Shown piece after piece: positions 7,812 to 16,370 of a DNA stretch of 64,000 nt. Made by a program: the position numbers and the translations under genes. The first letter of the stretch is position 1. Each line of letters opens with the position of its first letter. The notes beneath the pieces were generated by a model that was given only the letters and a program-made list of their open reading frames with translations, searched no databases and was not told where the DNA came from. Origin of the DNA: CAXTPV01 sp965276715 (GTDB lineage: Bacteria > Pseudomonadota > Alphaproteobacteria > Acetobacterales > Acetobacteraceae); contig OZ255622.1 in assembly GCA_965276715.1 (NCBI GenBank), positions 4,275,921 to 4,339,920 of the forward strand, in the 5' to 3' direction.

Positions 7812-7828
7812 GTCGTCCGCATCACCGG

Positions 7829-8977
7829 TCACGGGCTGGTGCCACCGGATGCCATAACAGTGATGGTGCGCGGACGGCAAACCTGGATCGACGTCGGCAC
7901 GATATTTGACGTCCCGCCATTTATCGTCAGCGACGACACGCCGGAAATGGTGCCCGATGCCTGCACGATGACGGCCGAGAGTTGCGCAAACCCAGTTGTT
8001 ACACCAATCGCAAGCCCGGTCAGGTAGGTGGTGATCGCCGTGACGGCCGCGTTCTGCGCGGCAGCGTTTGAGGCCGTCGGCGCAACCGTAATAGCGGCTA
8101 CAACATCGACCGGCACTACACCAGGTGCCGCAACCGCGAACGAAATCCCGATCGGCCGGATGACGTCAATCGCAGCATAGACCAATTGTAAGAGCGTCTG
8201 TGACGGGTTGCCGGAGCCGTCGTCAATTAGCACGCCGAACCATCCCGGACGGCTCGCGCCGTTCGTCGCCTGTCCTTCCAGGATTTCGTAGTCAAGACCC
8301 TGTTGCACGCCCTGGATAGCTGCGGCAACCGCAAGCGGGGTCGCGCCGGAACGACTGTTGATATAGGCGGCGAACCGCGTCTTGAGCGCGCCGTCGCTTT
8401 CGGCATTCAAGCCGCCGGTTGCACTGTTAGCGTTGTTGACCGTGTCAATGCCCGATATCTGCGTTCCGAGAAGGGTCAAGGTGTTTGACTGCACATTGCC
8501 CGCCGTCCCGGCCGTTGTGTTCTGGCACGGGATAATGATCGACGCAGTCCCGGCCGGGCGTATGTAGGCTGCAATGCCCGCGTTCCAGTTCGGGTTGCTG
8601 TCTACCTCAACAACGGCAAATGTCTGCGTCGCGTCTGCTGTCCGAACAATTGCCCCAACCGAAATGGTGGAGGACTGGTTTGTCGGAGCTAGCGACGTGA
8701 ATGTGACCTGACATGTCGATGCAACACCAGCCAGTCGTGTCAGCCCGAAATCGCCGACAAACGTGTCCACGTCGTTGCCGGTGCTTGTAGCGAGCCGGGT
8801 GATTTGCAGCACCTGCAAGACCAGAAATTGCAGCCACAATGCGACCGCCGCTGTCGCTTCAAGGATTGCTCGAATGACGGAACCCACGGTCAGGTCGAGA
8901 ACGGTCAGTGCCGCGCCCTGAACCGCCGCTGTCATGTTGGAGACGAGAGTGGCAAAGTTATTGGTTTGCAGCGTCAA
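7829..8977 (-). CDS. Baseplate J-like protein
   Basis: 382 residues. I chose a TTG start at 8977, preceded by GAGG; the N-terminus then reads LQTNNFATLVSNM.AAVQGAA, typical of J-like wedge proteins. The DLTVGSVIRAILEATA and NGAS.PGWFGVLIDD stretches are characteristic. It forms the baseplate wedge of the contractile tail. A hairpin terminator lies just upstream (8991-9013). Confidence 0.85.
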   Translation of the reverse strand: MTLQTNNFATLVSNMTAAVQGAALTVLDLTVGSVIRAILEATAAVALWLQFLVLQVLQITRLATSTGNDVDTFVGDFGLTRLAGVASTCQVTFTSLAPTNQSSTISVGAIVRTADATQTFAVVEVDSNPNWNAGIAAYIRPAGTASIIIPCQNTTAGTAGNVQSNTLTLLGTQISGIDTVNNANSATGGLNAESDGALKTRFAAYINSRSGATPLAVAAAIQGVQQGLDYEILEGQATNGASRPGWFGVLIDDGSGNPSQTLLQLVYAAIDVIRPIGISFAVAAPGVVPVDVVAAITVAPTASNAAAQNAAVTAITTYLTGLAIGVTTGFAQLSAVIVQASGTISGVSSLTINGGTSNIVPTSIQVCRPRTITVMASGGTSP

Positions 8978-8990
8978 TTCGGCCTCACAT

Positions 8991-9013
8991 AAAAAAGGCC
9001 GCACAAAGCGGCT
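8991..9013 (-). terminator. Hairpin terminator within the tail operon
   Basis: Stem GCCGC (8998-9002) with GCGGC (9008-9012), followed on the minus strand by six Ts. It lies between the gp25-like gene and baseplate J, so it would reduce downstream expression unless read through. Confidence 0.55.
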
Positions 9014-9039
9014 AGCGTAACCCCGAACGAACTGACAAT

Positions 9040-9399
9040 TTACCCGACCGGCCCCGTCACCGTGGCAGTGCCCTCGCTTGTCGCGTAGACGATCGACACA
9101 GTGACGTCGCCTGTCGCATTTGCCGCAGTGGTCACGACAGGCGCGGGCGACTGCTGGACGCTGGGCTCGAGCTGCATCTGCGCGCGTGCAATAGCACCGA
9201 TCTGTTCAGCGGCTACGGTAGCGCCGACTAGAGCCGGAAACCCGCCGCCGTAGCCGAGTTGCCAGATGTAGCCGCCCTGGTTTGTAAATAGTCTACGGGT
9301 CACGCGTTCCTGGCTTTCGGCAATGCCCGCCACTGTTGCTAGATCTCCAGACGGCCCAAGCGACAGGTCGCCGCCCCACGTGCAAGCCGCATCGGTCAT
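9040..9399 (-). CDS. Baseplate wedge protein, W/gp25-like
   Basis: 119 residues from the ATG at 9399, which overlaps the preceding stop (ATGA). N-terminus CTWGGDLSLGPSGDLATV, then ERVTRRLFTNQGGYIWQLGYG, is the usual pattern of gp25-type wedge proteins (conserved acidic first strand and RR-L-T-P/Q-G motif). It lies between spike V and J, as in P2-like phages. Confidence 0.75.
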   Translation of the reverse strand: MTDAACTWGGDLSLGPSGDLATVAGIAESQERVTRRLFTNQGGYIWQLGYGGGFPALVGATVAAEQIGAIARAQMQLEPSVQQSPAPVVTTAANATGDVTVSIVYATSEGTATVTGPVG

Positions 9400-10016
9400 A
9401 GCGGCATCCCCGTGTTGCTGGACCCCGATTGAACACCCGTGTGTTCGTGATGCAGCGACGATATTCCTTGCACCGTTACGTCGCCACTCGTCACGATCAG
9501 GCCCAACGCACTGAACGCGAACGAGGTGCTGCCGATGGTCAGCATGACCATTCCGTTTGCGATCGACCACTGTGCATTGCCCGCGCCCATTGTGATCGCA
9601 GATGGTTGGATGTGCACCCACGCCGGATGTTGCGCGGCGGCAGCGTTCGTTTCAGGCGTTCCAGCTTGTCCGGCCGCGATTAGCATCTCGCCAGGTTGCG
9701 CGGGCTTGCCGGTTAGCGGCGACATGGCGGGCGTCATCGTTGCATCAAACACGCGGGCCACGATGACCGGGTGTTCCGCATCACCCTCGGTAGGCGTGCA
9801 CTTGACCTGCGTCCCGACCTCGCACGGGCTGCTAACTCTAAGAGACCCGCACGCCAGCGCCGCGTCGGGTATCCACCCGGTCTCGACGCCGTCCGGCTGG
9901 AGCGTGACCTTACAAGCATGCGCAACAGGATCGACTGCCGACACGATGCCGAATTGCGGTTGCGCTAGTTGCCCAGCAACCTGTGACGCGATCTTTCGGA
10001 TGTGCGCGTCGATCAC
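9396..10016 (-). CDS. Baseplate assembly protein V (tail spike)
   Basis: 206 residues from a GTG start. An N-terminal OB-fold-like part (FGIVSAVDPVAHACKVTLQP, GWIPDAA) is followed by a beta-helix-like C-terminus ending in SSLHHEHTGVQSG, the HxH motif that binds iron at the spike tip of gpV proteins. Forms the membrane-piercing tip under the tube. Confidence 0.85.
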   Translation of the reverse strand: MIDAHIRKIASQVAGQLAQPQFGIVSAVDPVAHACKVTLQPDGVETGWIPDAALACGSLRVSSPCEVGTQVKCTPTEGDAEHPVIVARVFDATMTPAMSPLTGKPAQPGEMLIAAGQAGTPETNAAAAQHPAWVHIQPSAITMGAGNAQWSIANGMVMLTIGSTSFAFSALGLIVTSGDVTVQGISSLHHEHTGVQSGSSNTGMPL

Positions 10017-11140
10017 TGCTCCACATCCTCCGTCACGTCTCGATTTCGCAGCGTCACCGCCTGCGTCACGTCATCCACCGACAACGTGCGCGAAATCGCG
10101 TCGATGCGCTGAACCCCATCAAACGAGGTGCCGGTCCCATACACGTTGACCGGTTGCCGTGGTGTCAACGCGAGATCCATCGGTATCTCAAACCGCACTG
10201 TGCGTTGGTGAGCCACGACTTGATTGTAATACTCGTGCGCGATCTTCTGAGCTTGATCGGCAGTCAGGTTAGGACGCTTGAACGAGTAGAGTTGTCCTTT
10301 GTTCGACGCCCCTGTCGCGGACGTGCCCTTCAACGGCCACTGTCCTGTCACGGTGCGCCGCAACTTGCTGTTCCAGGACACTACCTGGACAAGAACGCCC
10401 TTTGCCATAAGCAGATCGCGCTCAAGCTTGAGATCCCAAACGTTCAGAATTGGATGACCGTTCGCGTCGCGCTGCATCGTGACTGGAACCGCCGGACTGC
10501 TATCGGACAGAGCCGGCACAAAATTGAGCGTCTTGTTCGTCACGTAGGCATCGCAACCTTCCGTCCGGGCCAGGAATTGGACTAAATCCCATGCGTTTGC
10601 GAACCGGTGCTGAGCCGTGAGTGCGGACCGCTTATGTCCGATCTGGTAATACTGACCGGTAAGGCCGCCCCGACTTTGGATGTTGGCACTGAGCCCAGCT
10701 TGAGTCGCGAGTTTGGATACGACCTCGCCGGATGTCTCGTTTTGCCACCCATTTGTGACGCGAAGATCCAACAGCAGAGATGAGTAATCGCGTCCTGTCA
10801 CCTGGATCAGCCCGGCGATTGGATCAATGCTAACGTGATCGATCAAGCCTACAATCATCGTCGAAGGGTTGGCTAGGCCTTCCGACGCGCCCGGTTCGAG
10901 CATCCCGATCTGGATCGTTGCCTCGACTTGCGTCGTGCCGGTCGGCGGATCAGACCACGGCGGCGCGGGTTGCATATTCTGGTAGGCGATCGTGGCGTCG
11001 AATGTGTCGCCGCGCGCGTAATTGGTTGTCTCGACGGTCGCCGATACCAACCCGGTGGCAAGTGAGCCGTCGGCGTTCCGCGCAGACGGGAGGGGCTGAC
11101 CGTTGATGAGGATCTGAGCGCGCGGACGAACGACGCTCAT
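10013..11140 (-). CDS. Baseplate hub protein, late control D-like
   Basis: 375 residues. PRAQILINGQPLP.ARNADG at the start and LIDHVSIDPIAGLIQVTGRD in the middle match hub proteins of the gpD/gp27/VgrG-N fold, which connect tube, spike and wedges. The stop overlaps the V gene start, and the start overlaps the LysM gene stop, as expected for coupled baseplate genes. Confidence 0.8.
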   Translation of the reverse strand: MSVVRPRAQILINGQPLPSARNADGSLATGLVSATVETTNYARGDTFDATIAYQNMQPAPPWSDPPTGTTQVEATIQIGMLEPGASEGLANPSTMIVGLIDHVSIDPIAGLIQVTGRDYSSLLLDLRVTNGWQNETSGEVVSKLATQAGLSANIQSRGGLTGQYYQIGHKRSALTAQHRFANAWDLVQFLARTEGCDAYVTNKTLNFVPALSDSSPAVPVTMQRDANGHPILNVWDLKLERDLLMAKGVLVQVVSWNSKLRRTVTGQWPLKGTSATGASNKGQLYSFKRPNLTADQAQKIAHEYYNQVVAHQRTVRFEIPMDLALTPRQPVNVYGTGTSFDGVQRIDAISRTLSVDDVTQAVTLRNRDVTEDVEQ

Positions 11141-11325
11141 TGAGGAGGTACGCCGCCGCCCGCCGAAGCATCCACGGGTGGAAGCCGAATTGTTGTGCCC
11201 GCCGCAATCTGCGGGTCGGACAGGCCGTTCAAAGTGAGGATGCGATCAAACTGCGTGGCGTCGCCAAGCTGATCTGCAGCGATGGCGTAGGCGGTGGTGG
11301 GGGTGCCGGGGATGTAACTGCTCAC
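11137..11325 (-). CDS. LysM-domain tail protein (gpX-like)
   Basis: 62 residues forming one LysM-type unit: TTAYAIAADQLGDATQFDRI followed by LNGLSDPQIAAGTTIRLP. Small LysM proteins stabilise hub-tube contacts in P2-like tails. Overlaps both neighbours by four bases. Confidence 0.8.
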   Translation of the reverse strand: MSSYIPGTPTTAYAIAADQLGDATQFDRILTLNGLSDPQIAAGTTIRLPPVDASAGGGVPPQ

Positions 11326-12266
11326 GAATGCACCACCGGCCCCGCGTAAGCCGTCCCGCTTGTCTGTGCCGCCCCGGCCAGCGCCTGATTTACGAGGCCG
11401 CCCGTCGTCACCGCGCCCACCAGCACGCCAGCGTGAGCGACGACGGCTTGAAGTGACGGCTCATCCAGCGCGATGCCGTTTGGCGCCGCCTGCGAAATCC
11501 CGACCAGCGAGCCTCCCGCTTGCGAAATTGTGGTCATCAATCCAGCCCCGGCAGCCTGAATGTCCGTCACAAACCCGGCCAGCGACGCCGGCGCACTCGA
11601 CAAGCTGGTCAGCGACCCGGACAATGCCGATGCCGCAGTAAGCTGATTTGATACGCCGGCAAGCGGGCCGCCCAGCCCAATGATCGGCGCGACTGGCGTG
11701 ATCTCGCCCACGGCCGTCGAGACTTGTCCCGCGACGTTCTGCACGTAAGTAGCCGCTGTCGCGATCGTGTTCGTGACTGACATTACCGCTGCCGCCGTGT
11801 TCGGACCAATCAACGAGGCAAGCGCCGATGTGCCATCCGTCGGTTGCGACGACGCGAGCTGCGGGACAATTTCGACCTCGATCGTGTAGCCGACAACGAT
11901 CCCACGTTGTCCATAGACGTAACGAAATCCGGTGATGACTACAAGCAACGACGACCCTGCCACTGACAGCGTGACCGCCGCCCCGGCCGCGCGCATCGCC
12001 GATAGCGCTTGATACCGAGCGGCCGTGTTCGGACCCGCAAACATCCCAGACAAGGTGATCTGGTTTGGGTCATTGCCGGTGGCGTTGATGATTCGGTCGC
12101 CACCTGGCAGCCGGTGAATGACGATCTGCTGGCGGCCGCCGATATCGAGCGTGCTTGGAACCTCGACGCCGGTCAGCGTCACTCCGCCCAGCGTTACCGG
12201 AGCTGACGCAAAACCGCGCCCAATACCGCCGATCGCCGTCTCGATGTTGAGGAGCGTCTGGCTCAT
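11322..12266 (-). CDS. GpU-like tail/baseplate adaptor protein
   Basis: 314 residues. The N-terminal ~130 residues (LGGVTLTGVEVPSTLDIGG, RIINATGNDPNQITLSG, ARYQALSAMRAAG) follow the P2 GpU pattern. The C-terminal half is a long Ala/Gly/Ser-rich stretch of low complexity, an unusual extension. Placed between tape measure and LysM genes, as expected for a tape-measure-to-hub adaptor. Confidence 0.65.
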   Translation of the reverse strand: MSQTLLNIETAIGGIGRGFASAPVTLGGVTLTGVEVPSTLDIGGRQQIVIHRLPGGDRIINATGNDPNQITLSGMFAGPNTAARYQALSAMRAAGAAVTLSVAGSSLLVVITGFRYVYGQRGIVVGYTIEVEIVPQLASSQPTDGTSALASLIGPNTAAAVMSVTNTIATAATYVQNVAGQVSTAVGEITPVAPIIGLGGPLAGVSNQLTAASALSGSLTSLSSAPASLAGFVTDIQAAGAGLMTTISQAGGSLVGISQAAPNGIALDEPSLQAVVAHAGVLVGAVTTGGLVNQALAGAAQTSGTAYAGPVVHS

Positions 12267-12281
12267 ATCGCTCCCGCGCGG

Positions 12282-12551
12282 TCAGTCGGTGTAGGGCACC
12301 CCGTTCGCGCGGGCTTGCTCTTGCAGGTCAGGCGCACCACGAAGGTCAAGCGGTATGGGCTGCGCGCCCGTCCCGACGAAAGGCAGCCCCTCCGTCACCC
12401 GCCGACATCCGGCACTCGCCGCTGCCACAAGCGTGAGGCTGCGTGGCGGCCCCATCATTGCGCGCATGCAGGACGCGTCGGACTGCCCTGGATATCGGCC
12501 GAGCGTCGAGCAAGACGTGAAGACGACGGCAACCGCAAGAAGGTATTTCAC
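12282..12551 (-). CDS. Small predicted lipoprotein
   Basis: 89 residues from a GTG start. The N-terminus is a short hydrophobic signal with a possible lipobox ending at Cys14 (VVFTSC). The rest has three further cysteines and a PLDLRG segment. A lipoprotein between tape measure and GpU-like genes is unusual and may be a lysogeny or exclusion factor. Function unknown. Confidence 0.45.
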   Translation of the reverse strand: MKYLLAVAVVFTSCSTLGRYPGQSDASCMRAMMGPPRSLTLVAAASAGCRRVTEGLPFVGTGAQPIPLDLRGAPDLQEQARANGVPYTD

Positions 12552-12568
12552 ACGTGACTAATAGCACG

Positions 12569-14392
12569 TCAGATGAGTGACGGCGACATCCCTACGGGGA
12601 GCGGCGTCTGGAGCCAATCGGGGCCAGATGTGCCCGTCTGCACGTTTGGGCGCATTGAACGCGATTGATGACCCGTCACGACCTCGGCCATCTTCTTGCC
12701 ATCGACCAGCAGGTTGATGTGCTGGATGGGAAGCGACGCCGGCACCGGTTCGTAGGACGTCGGATGGTAGTTCCCACGAGCCGAAAACGTATGCACGGCG
12801 GGCGGCGCAATCGTCACCGCTCCAGCATGCCCTCGGTTTGCCGAATTAGGTTTGGTGTCGTTCGTCGGGCCAAACTCGTGCGCTAGGTAATTCAACAAAG
12901 GCGGCAAGCCGACCAAGGCAGCACCAAGAGCAGCTAGACCAGCGGCCACCGCACCCAAAGCGCTTCCAACTACAACAACCTCGGGGCCCGCCATCAACAG
13001 CATGAACGCTTTCAGCCCCGTTACAAGCGGGCCGAACGCAGCCCCGGCAATCGCAAGGCTGCCTCCCAAAACGGCCAACGCCGCCAATCCAGATGTCAAC
13101 TCTTCAATCTGTCCCACCAAACGTGGATGAGACGCCGCCCATCGTGTGAGATCGTTCAAGGCGCCCGTCAGATGTCCAATCAGTCCAGTAGCATCGTTGA
13201 CGATCGGAGCGCCAAGCGCCGTGAGCAGGTTGTTCCAAGACGTTGTGAACGCTGCGATCTTTGTTGACGGGTCGGTTTTCTGCATAACTTCGTATTGATC
13301 CACCGTTGCAGCTGTTCGAATGTTTCCCGCATCTCGAGCAAACGGCACTGCGTTTCGGATGACTTCGGTGATCAGCCCGTTTACCGTCTGGCGGAGCCCA
13401 TCGCGCATTAGTAAGATCGTTGCCTGTTCCGGCGTTGAGGCGCCCATCTTGGCGAGACCAGATCGCATGACAGTGTCGATGTATTTAACCGGATCAGTAG
13501 CCAGCAACTCCTCGTCTTTGACACCTCCCGCCGCCACGCGCATCTGCCCGCCCCGACCGACAGTCACCTTCCGGGGGTCAAGAACACCAATCTGCTCCAG
13601 AAACTTTCCGGCCTGCTGTGTAAGCCGGCCACCGATGATCTCCTGATCCATGGAGGTCAGAGCCGTGCCGGTCCTGTATCCACCCATCGCCTGAACAACC
13701 GGGACCATGTTCTCCAGACCAGTGTCGGTCAAACTGGCGCCCGCGCCCCGGGCCTGCTTTTGGAAATTCAGCAGCTCGCTGGTGCCTACCCGTCCCCGTG
13801 TTGCTACCGTAATTGCTTCAAGCAAACGCGCTTGTTGCTCCGCCCTCGCCTCGCTGATTTGCCCCGTCTTCGGATCGACCAGCGACCCTCGAAGGTCCAA
13901 GAAGCGGCTTCCCTGGTATCCAGCCTCTTCCGGATTTGCCCCCGTGATCGCTCCAGTGACCACTCCCAGTTTGGTGAATGCAGAAGACGCCTTGACCGCC
14001 TCGTCCATCCGGCCAAACTCGTTTCGGAGATCGGCCAGCAACTTAAGGTTGTCTGACGCCCCTGCGTTCAAGACGGACGTCGCGTTTTTCCAAGCTGCAG
14101 CCGTGGCGTGCGCAATGTCGGCCTGCGATACTCCGGCCTGAGCCATCAAGCTCTGCTGGTGAACAAACTCTTTACCGTGGTCGACCAGCTTCGCCATGCC
14201 GCCTAGAACGGCGGCGCCGGCAAGAGCACTGCCCATTCCAACGGCGGCAAGTTTGATGCGGTTTAGACCGCCCTCTAGATCTTTCGCTCGAACGTGGATG
14301 CCAAGCAATTCCCGGCTGAGTGCCCCCAGCACCTGAGCCGCGTTCGACGTCATGGCAATCTGAACGCCGATGCGGTAATACTCTCCGGCCAT
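12569..14392 (-). CDS. Tail tape measure protein
   Basis: 607 residues. Helical N-terminal half; about residues 430-510 contain strongly hydrophobic Ala/Gly/Leu segments (ALAVLGGSLAIAGAAFGPL; LGAVAAGLAALGAALVGLPP), the usual tape measure membrane-active part. Length and place between chaperone/tube genes and hub genes agree. It sets tail length and may help DNA pass the inner membrane. Confidence 0.85.
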   Translation of the reverse strand: MAGEYYRIGVQIAMTSNAAQVLGALSRELLGIHVRAKDLEGGLNRIKLAAVGMGSALAGAAVLGGMAKLVDHGKEFVHQQSLMAQAGVSQADIAHATAAAWKNATSVLNAGASDNLKLLADLRNEFGRMDEAVKASSAFTKLGVVTGAITGANPEEAGYQGSRFLDLRGSLVDPKTGQISEARAEQQARLLEAITVATRGRVGTSELLNFQKQARGAGASLTDTGLENMVPVVQAMGGYRTGTALTSMDQEIIGGRLTQQAGKFLEQIGVLDPRKVTVGRGGQMRVAAGGVKDEELLATDPVKYIDTVMRSGLAKMGASTPEQATILLMRDGLRQTVNGLITEVIRNAVPFARDAGNIRTAATVDQYEVMQKTDPSTKIAAFTTSWNNLLTALGAPIVNDATGLIGHLTGALNDLTRWAASHPRLVGQIEELTSGLAALAVLGGSLAIAGAAFGPLVTGLKAFMLLMAGPEVVVVGSALGAVAAGLAALGAALVGLPPLLNYLAHEFGPTNDTKPNSANRGHAGAVTIAPPAVHTFSARGNYHPTSYEPVPASLPIQHINLLVDGKKMAEVVTGHQSRSMRPNVQTGTSGPDWLQTPLPVGMSPSLI

Positions 14393-14412
14393 GCCTTACT
14401 CCCGGAGATAAA

Positions 14413-14736
14413 ATGCGTTGTCTTCTGACGGTGTTTGCCCTAGTCGGACCGACTGCCTGCTACGCGGCGCCGCTTGATCACGCCAAGCCCTTGCTTACCA
14501 GCCAAGGCTCACCGCTCTGCGATACGAAAGCCGATCTCAAGAACCTTCTTGAGCACGTGCGGGCGGGCGTGAAGGGCATTCGCAACGGCGACTACGGTTG
14601 CATAGCCGCCATGGACGGATGGGACGTCCGGGTGATTGAGAGCGACGGCGCACTTGATCGTTGGGATCGCGTGAATACCGAATGGGCTCACGGAACTCGC
14701 GATTTCTGGACGGCGGACTGGACATTGCGAAACTGA
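14413..14736 (+). CDS. Exported protein of an opposite-strand cassette
   Basis: 107 residues from ATG 14413 (GGAGA just upstream). It has a clear signal peptide (MRCLLTVFALVGPTACYAAP) and a soluble domain with a Cys pair. It is transcribed against the late genes, immediately beyond the tape measure start, and overlaps the next gene by TGATG. This is the layout of a moron: an autonomous gene expressed from the prophage. Function unknown. Confidence 0.6.
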   Translation: MRCLLTVFALVGPTACYAAPLDHAKPLLTSQGSPLCDTKADLKNLLEHVRAGVKGIRNGDYGCIAAMDGWDVRVIESDGALDRWDRVNTEWAHGTRDFWTADWTLRN

Positions 14737-14951
14737 TGCGTCGTCACTTCGACGCCGACAAGGACTTCGACGATAGTGAGTCGCCGACATGGCGCATTCG
14801 ACACCGGCCGCCGTGGCGACGGGCGTTTGATCGGTCTAGCCCGGCAAAGCTCTTCGTATTGTCGTTCTTCGGCATCCTGGCGTTGCTGACACTGCTGCCC
14901 GCAACTCTATTCACCGCCGCCATTTTCATCACCTGGATGACCGGCACTTAG
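14736..14951 (+). CDS. Small inner-membrane protein of an opposite-strand cassette
   Basis: 71 residues from the ATG overlapping the previous stop. A basic/acidic N-terminal half is followed by one or two hydrophobic segments (AKLFVLSFFGILALLTLLPA, TLFTAAIFITWM). Its end overlaps the convergent tail gene by 45 bases. With the exported partner it may form a superinfection-exclusion or envelope-modifying pair; this is inference from topology. Confidence 0.5.
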   Translation: MRRHFDADKDFDDSESPTWRIRHRPPWRRAFDRSSPAKLFVLSFFGILALLTLLPATLFTAAIFITWMTGT

Positions 14952-15425
14952 CGGGATTGGAAGGCGTCCGAGGTGAACGCCTCCGCCGGTGAGACCTGCA
15001 ACAGCATGAGAGCCGCAAATTTCGGCGACCTCGTGGCCCTTTCGGAACGCAGCGCCGCCCAGAAACGAGCGCGGCGGGATGCGCGACGTGCCCAACTCCT
15101 GGAACTCGGCAATGTCCAGATTGCTGCCTACATGCGCAACGTGCCCTGCCACGATGTGCTCAATGCTGTCTCGCAGAGCACCCTCACGCAGCAACGGATC
15201 GTTCTCCGAATAGCCTTTCCGAATGCGGTCTTCTTTCGTAGCGTCTGCCAATTCGGCCCAAGCAGCGAACGGACCAACCTCGTCTTGATAATGGCCTACC
15301 TCGGCTTTTGCCTCAGTCTCAACAAGCCTCGCAGCTTCTTCCAAGGCTTCGCGCGTCTCAACCTCGCTTTCGATTGTAATCGCGGCTAGTCGTTCGACAA
15401 ATCCGAGCAAGGGAAACTCAGGCAT
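14907..15425 (-). CDS. HK97 gp10-like / virion morphogenesis-type tail protein
   Basis: 172 residues from ATG 15425. It carries PFAAWAELADATKEDRIRKG and DPLLREGALRDSIEHIV, a pattern of HK97 gp10-like and gpS-like tail completion proteins. Its start overlaps the end of the frameshifted chaperone. The location after the chaperone is atypical for a completion protein, so the exact role is open. Confidence 0.55.
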   Translation of the reverse strand: MPEFPLLGFVERLAAITIESEVETREALEEAARLVETEAKAEVGHYQDEVGPFAAWAELADATKEDRIRKGYSENDPLLREGALRDSIEHIVAGHVAHVGSNLDIAEFQELGTSRIPPRSFLGGAAFRKGHEVAEICGSHAVAGLTGGGVHLGRLPIPLSAGHPGDENGGGE

Positions 15426-15908
15426 TGTGGGGTATCCACTGCCCACGGCTCCAGTCGAAGTGACCGGGCTGTTCCATCTCCGCAAAATGCACGGCGTAGG
15501 CATAAACCTCCGCGTCACTTGCGATTTGCATCTCTTCTTCCATCGCGACCTGCCAGGGCACGCCGTTCTTCACGAGATAGAGGCGGTCTCGGAGTCCGGG
15601 TGCCCTAAAACGTTTCCCGCGTCGGCCAGCAGCGATTCGTTCTTAGCCACCATCCAGTTGAAGGCTGCCAACGTGGCGTCGTCATCAACGACGTCCCAAA
15701 GCTGGTGGACTTGGTCAAGCGTCGTAGGTAAAGGCGGCATTGGCCGTCCCTCAATGGCGCGAACTCGAGCACGTGCAAGAGACGTAGCTGCCCATTCACT
15801 CGCATCAAGATTTCGGCCCATCGCCATGTGAAGCTTGCTCTTGGCAACGCCGACGACGTCTTCAACTTCGATCTTGCGCCCGCGCGCGTCGACTACGAAC
15901 TCGCTCAT
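15418..15908 (-). CDS. Tail assembly chaperone, -1 frameshift fusion (G-T-like)
   Basis: Reading 15908-15612 in frame, slipping back one base at GGGAAAC, then continuing to TGA at 15418-15420 gives a 163-residue product. The shifted part is clearly coding (LYLVKNGVPWQVAMEEEMQ and FDWSRGQWIPHN) but lacks its own start. The arrangement is that of lambda G/GT: short and long chaperones that coat the tape measure protein during tail assembly, encoded between tube and tape measure genes. Confidence 0.75.
15570..15908 (-). CDS. Tail assembly chaperone, unshifted product (G-like)
   Basis: 112 residues, start overlapping the tube gene stop. Helical protein (AVAKSKLHMAMGRN-type start region, LDQVHQLWDVVDDDATLAAF). 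It ends with TGA at 15570-15572 when no frameshift occurs. Expected to be the more abundant partner of the 163-residue fusion. Confidence 0.75.
   Translation of the reverse strand: MSEFVVDARGRKIEVEDVVGVAKSKLHMAMGRNLDASEWAATSLARARVRAIEGRPMPPLPTTLDQVHQLWDVVDDDATLAAFNWMVAKNESLLADAGNVLGHPDSETASIS
15612..15618 (-). other. Programmed -1 ribosomal slippery site GGGAAAC
   Basis: In the zero frame the codons read GCG GGA AAC, so the heptamer is G GGA AAC, an X XXY YYZ site of the lambda G/GT type. After a -1 slip the ribosome reads CGT TTT AGG GCA and enters the open downstream frame. Confidence 0.85.
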
Positions 15909-16342
15909 AGTTTGATTCGCTGACTGGCAAAAAAGCCCAGCGTCTGACGGACAATTGCCTCTTGCTGGAAATTGCCTGCGTCGGTCAAAGTTAGCGATAC
16001 GCCAATGAACTCATAAGTCGAAAGCGAGCCATTGGTCTCGGTCACATATTGATAGATCGTGCCCGATCCGATGACGCCTGCCGTCCAAAACGACGTCTCG
16101 ATTGAAGCAATAAGGTTGTCGAGGTTCGGACTAGCTCGATCTACCATGAACCGGCCACGCCATCCCGACGGCGTCGTAAATTCGACAGGCGTTGAGTTGA
16201 GCGGATCAGCGCGTTGCGTCTTGACCTCTTGGTTTGCCTGAAACCCGGTGACGTCGGGCATGTCGATGCGCGCGCCCTGCCAAAGCAGCACCACGCGACA
16301 ATTCCGACCAATCGTATACGGTGCCAGTTGGCTTCCGGACAT
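15905..16342 (-). CDS. Tail tube protein
   Basis: 145 residues, next after the sheath gene. GRNCRVVLLWQGARIDMPDV at the start and the beta-rich body ending in VRQTLGFFASQ fit a tube monomer. In contractile phages sheath and tube are adjacent and followed by the chaperone, exactly as here. Confidence 0.75.
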   Translation of the reverse strand: MSGSQLAPYTIGRNCRVVLLWQGARIDMPDVTGFQANQEVKTQRADPLNSTPVEFTTPSGWRGRFMVDRASPNLDNLIASIETSFWTAGVIGSGTIYQYVTETNGSLSTYEFIGVSLTLTDAGNFQQEAIVRQTLGFFASQRIKL

Positions 16343-16370
16343 TTTCTACATCCTTTCTTGAATGACCGGA

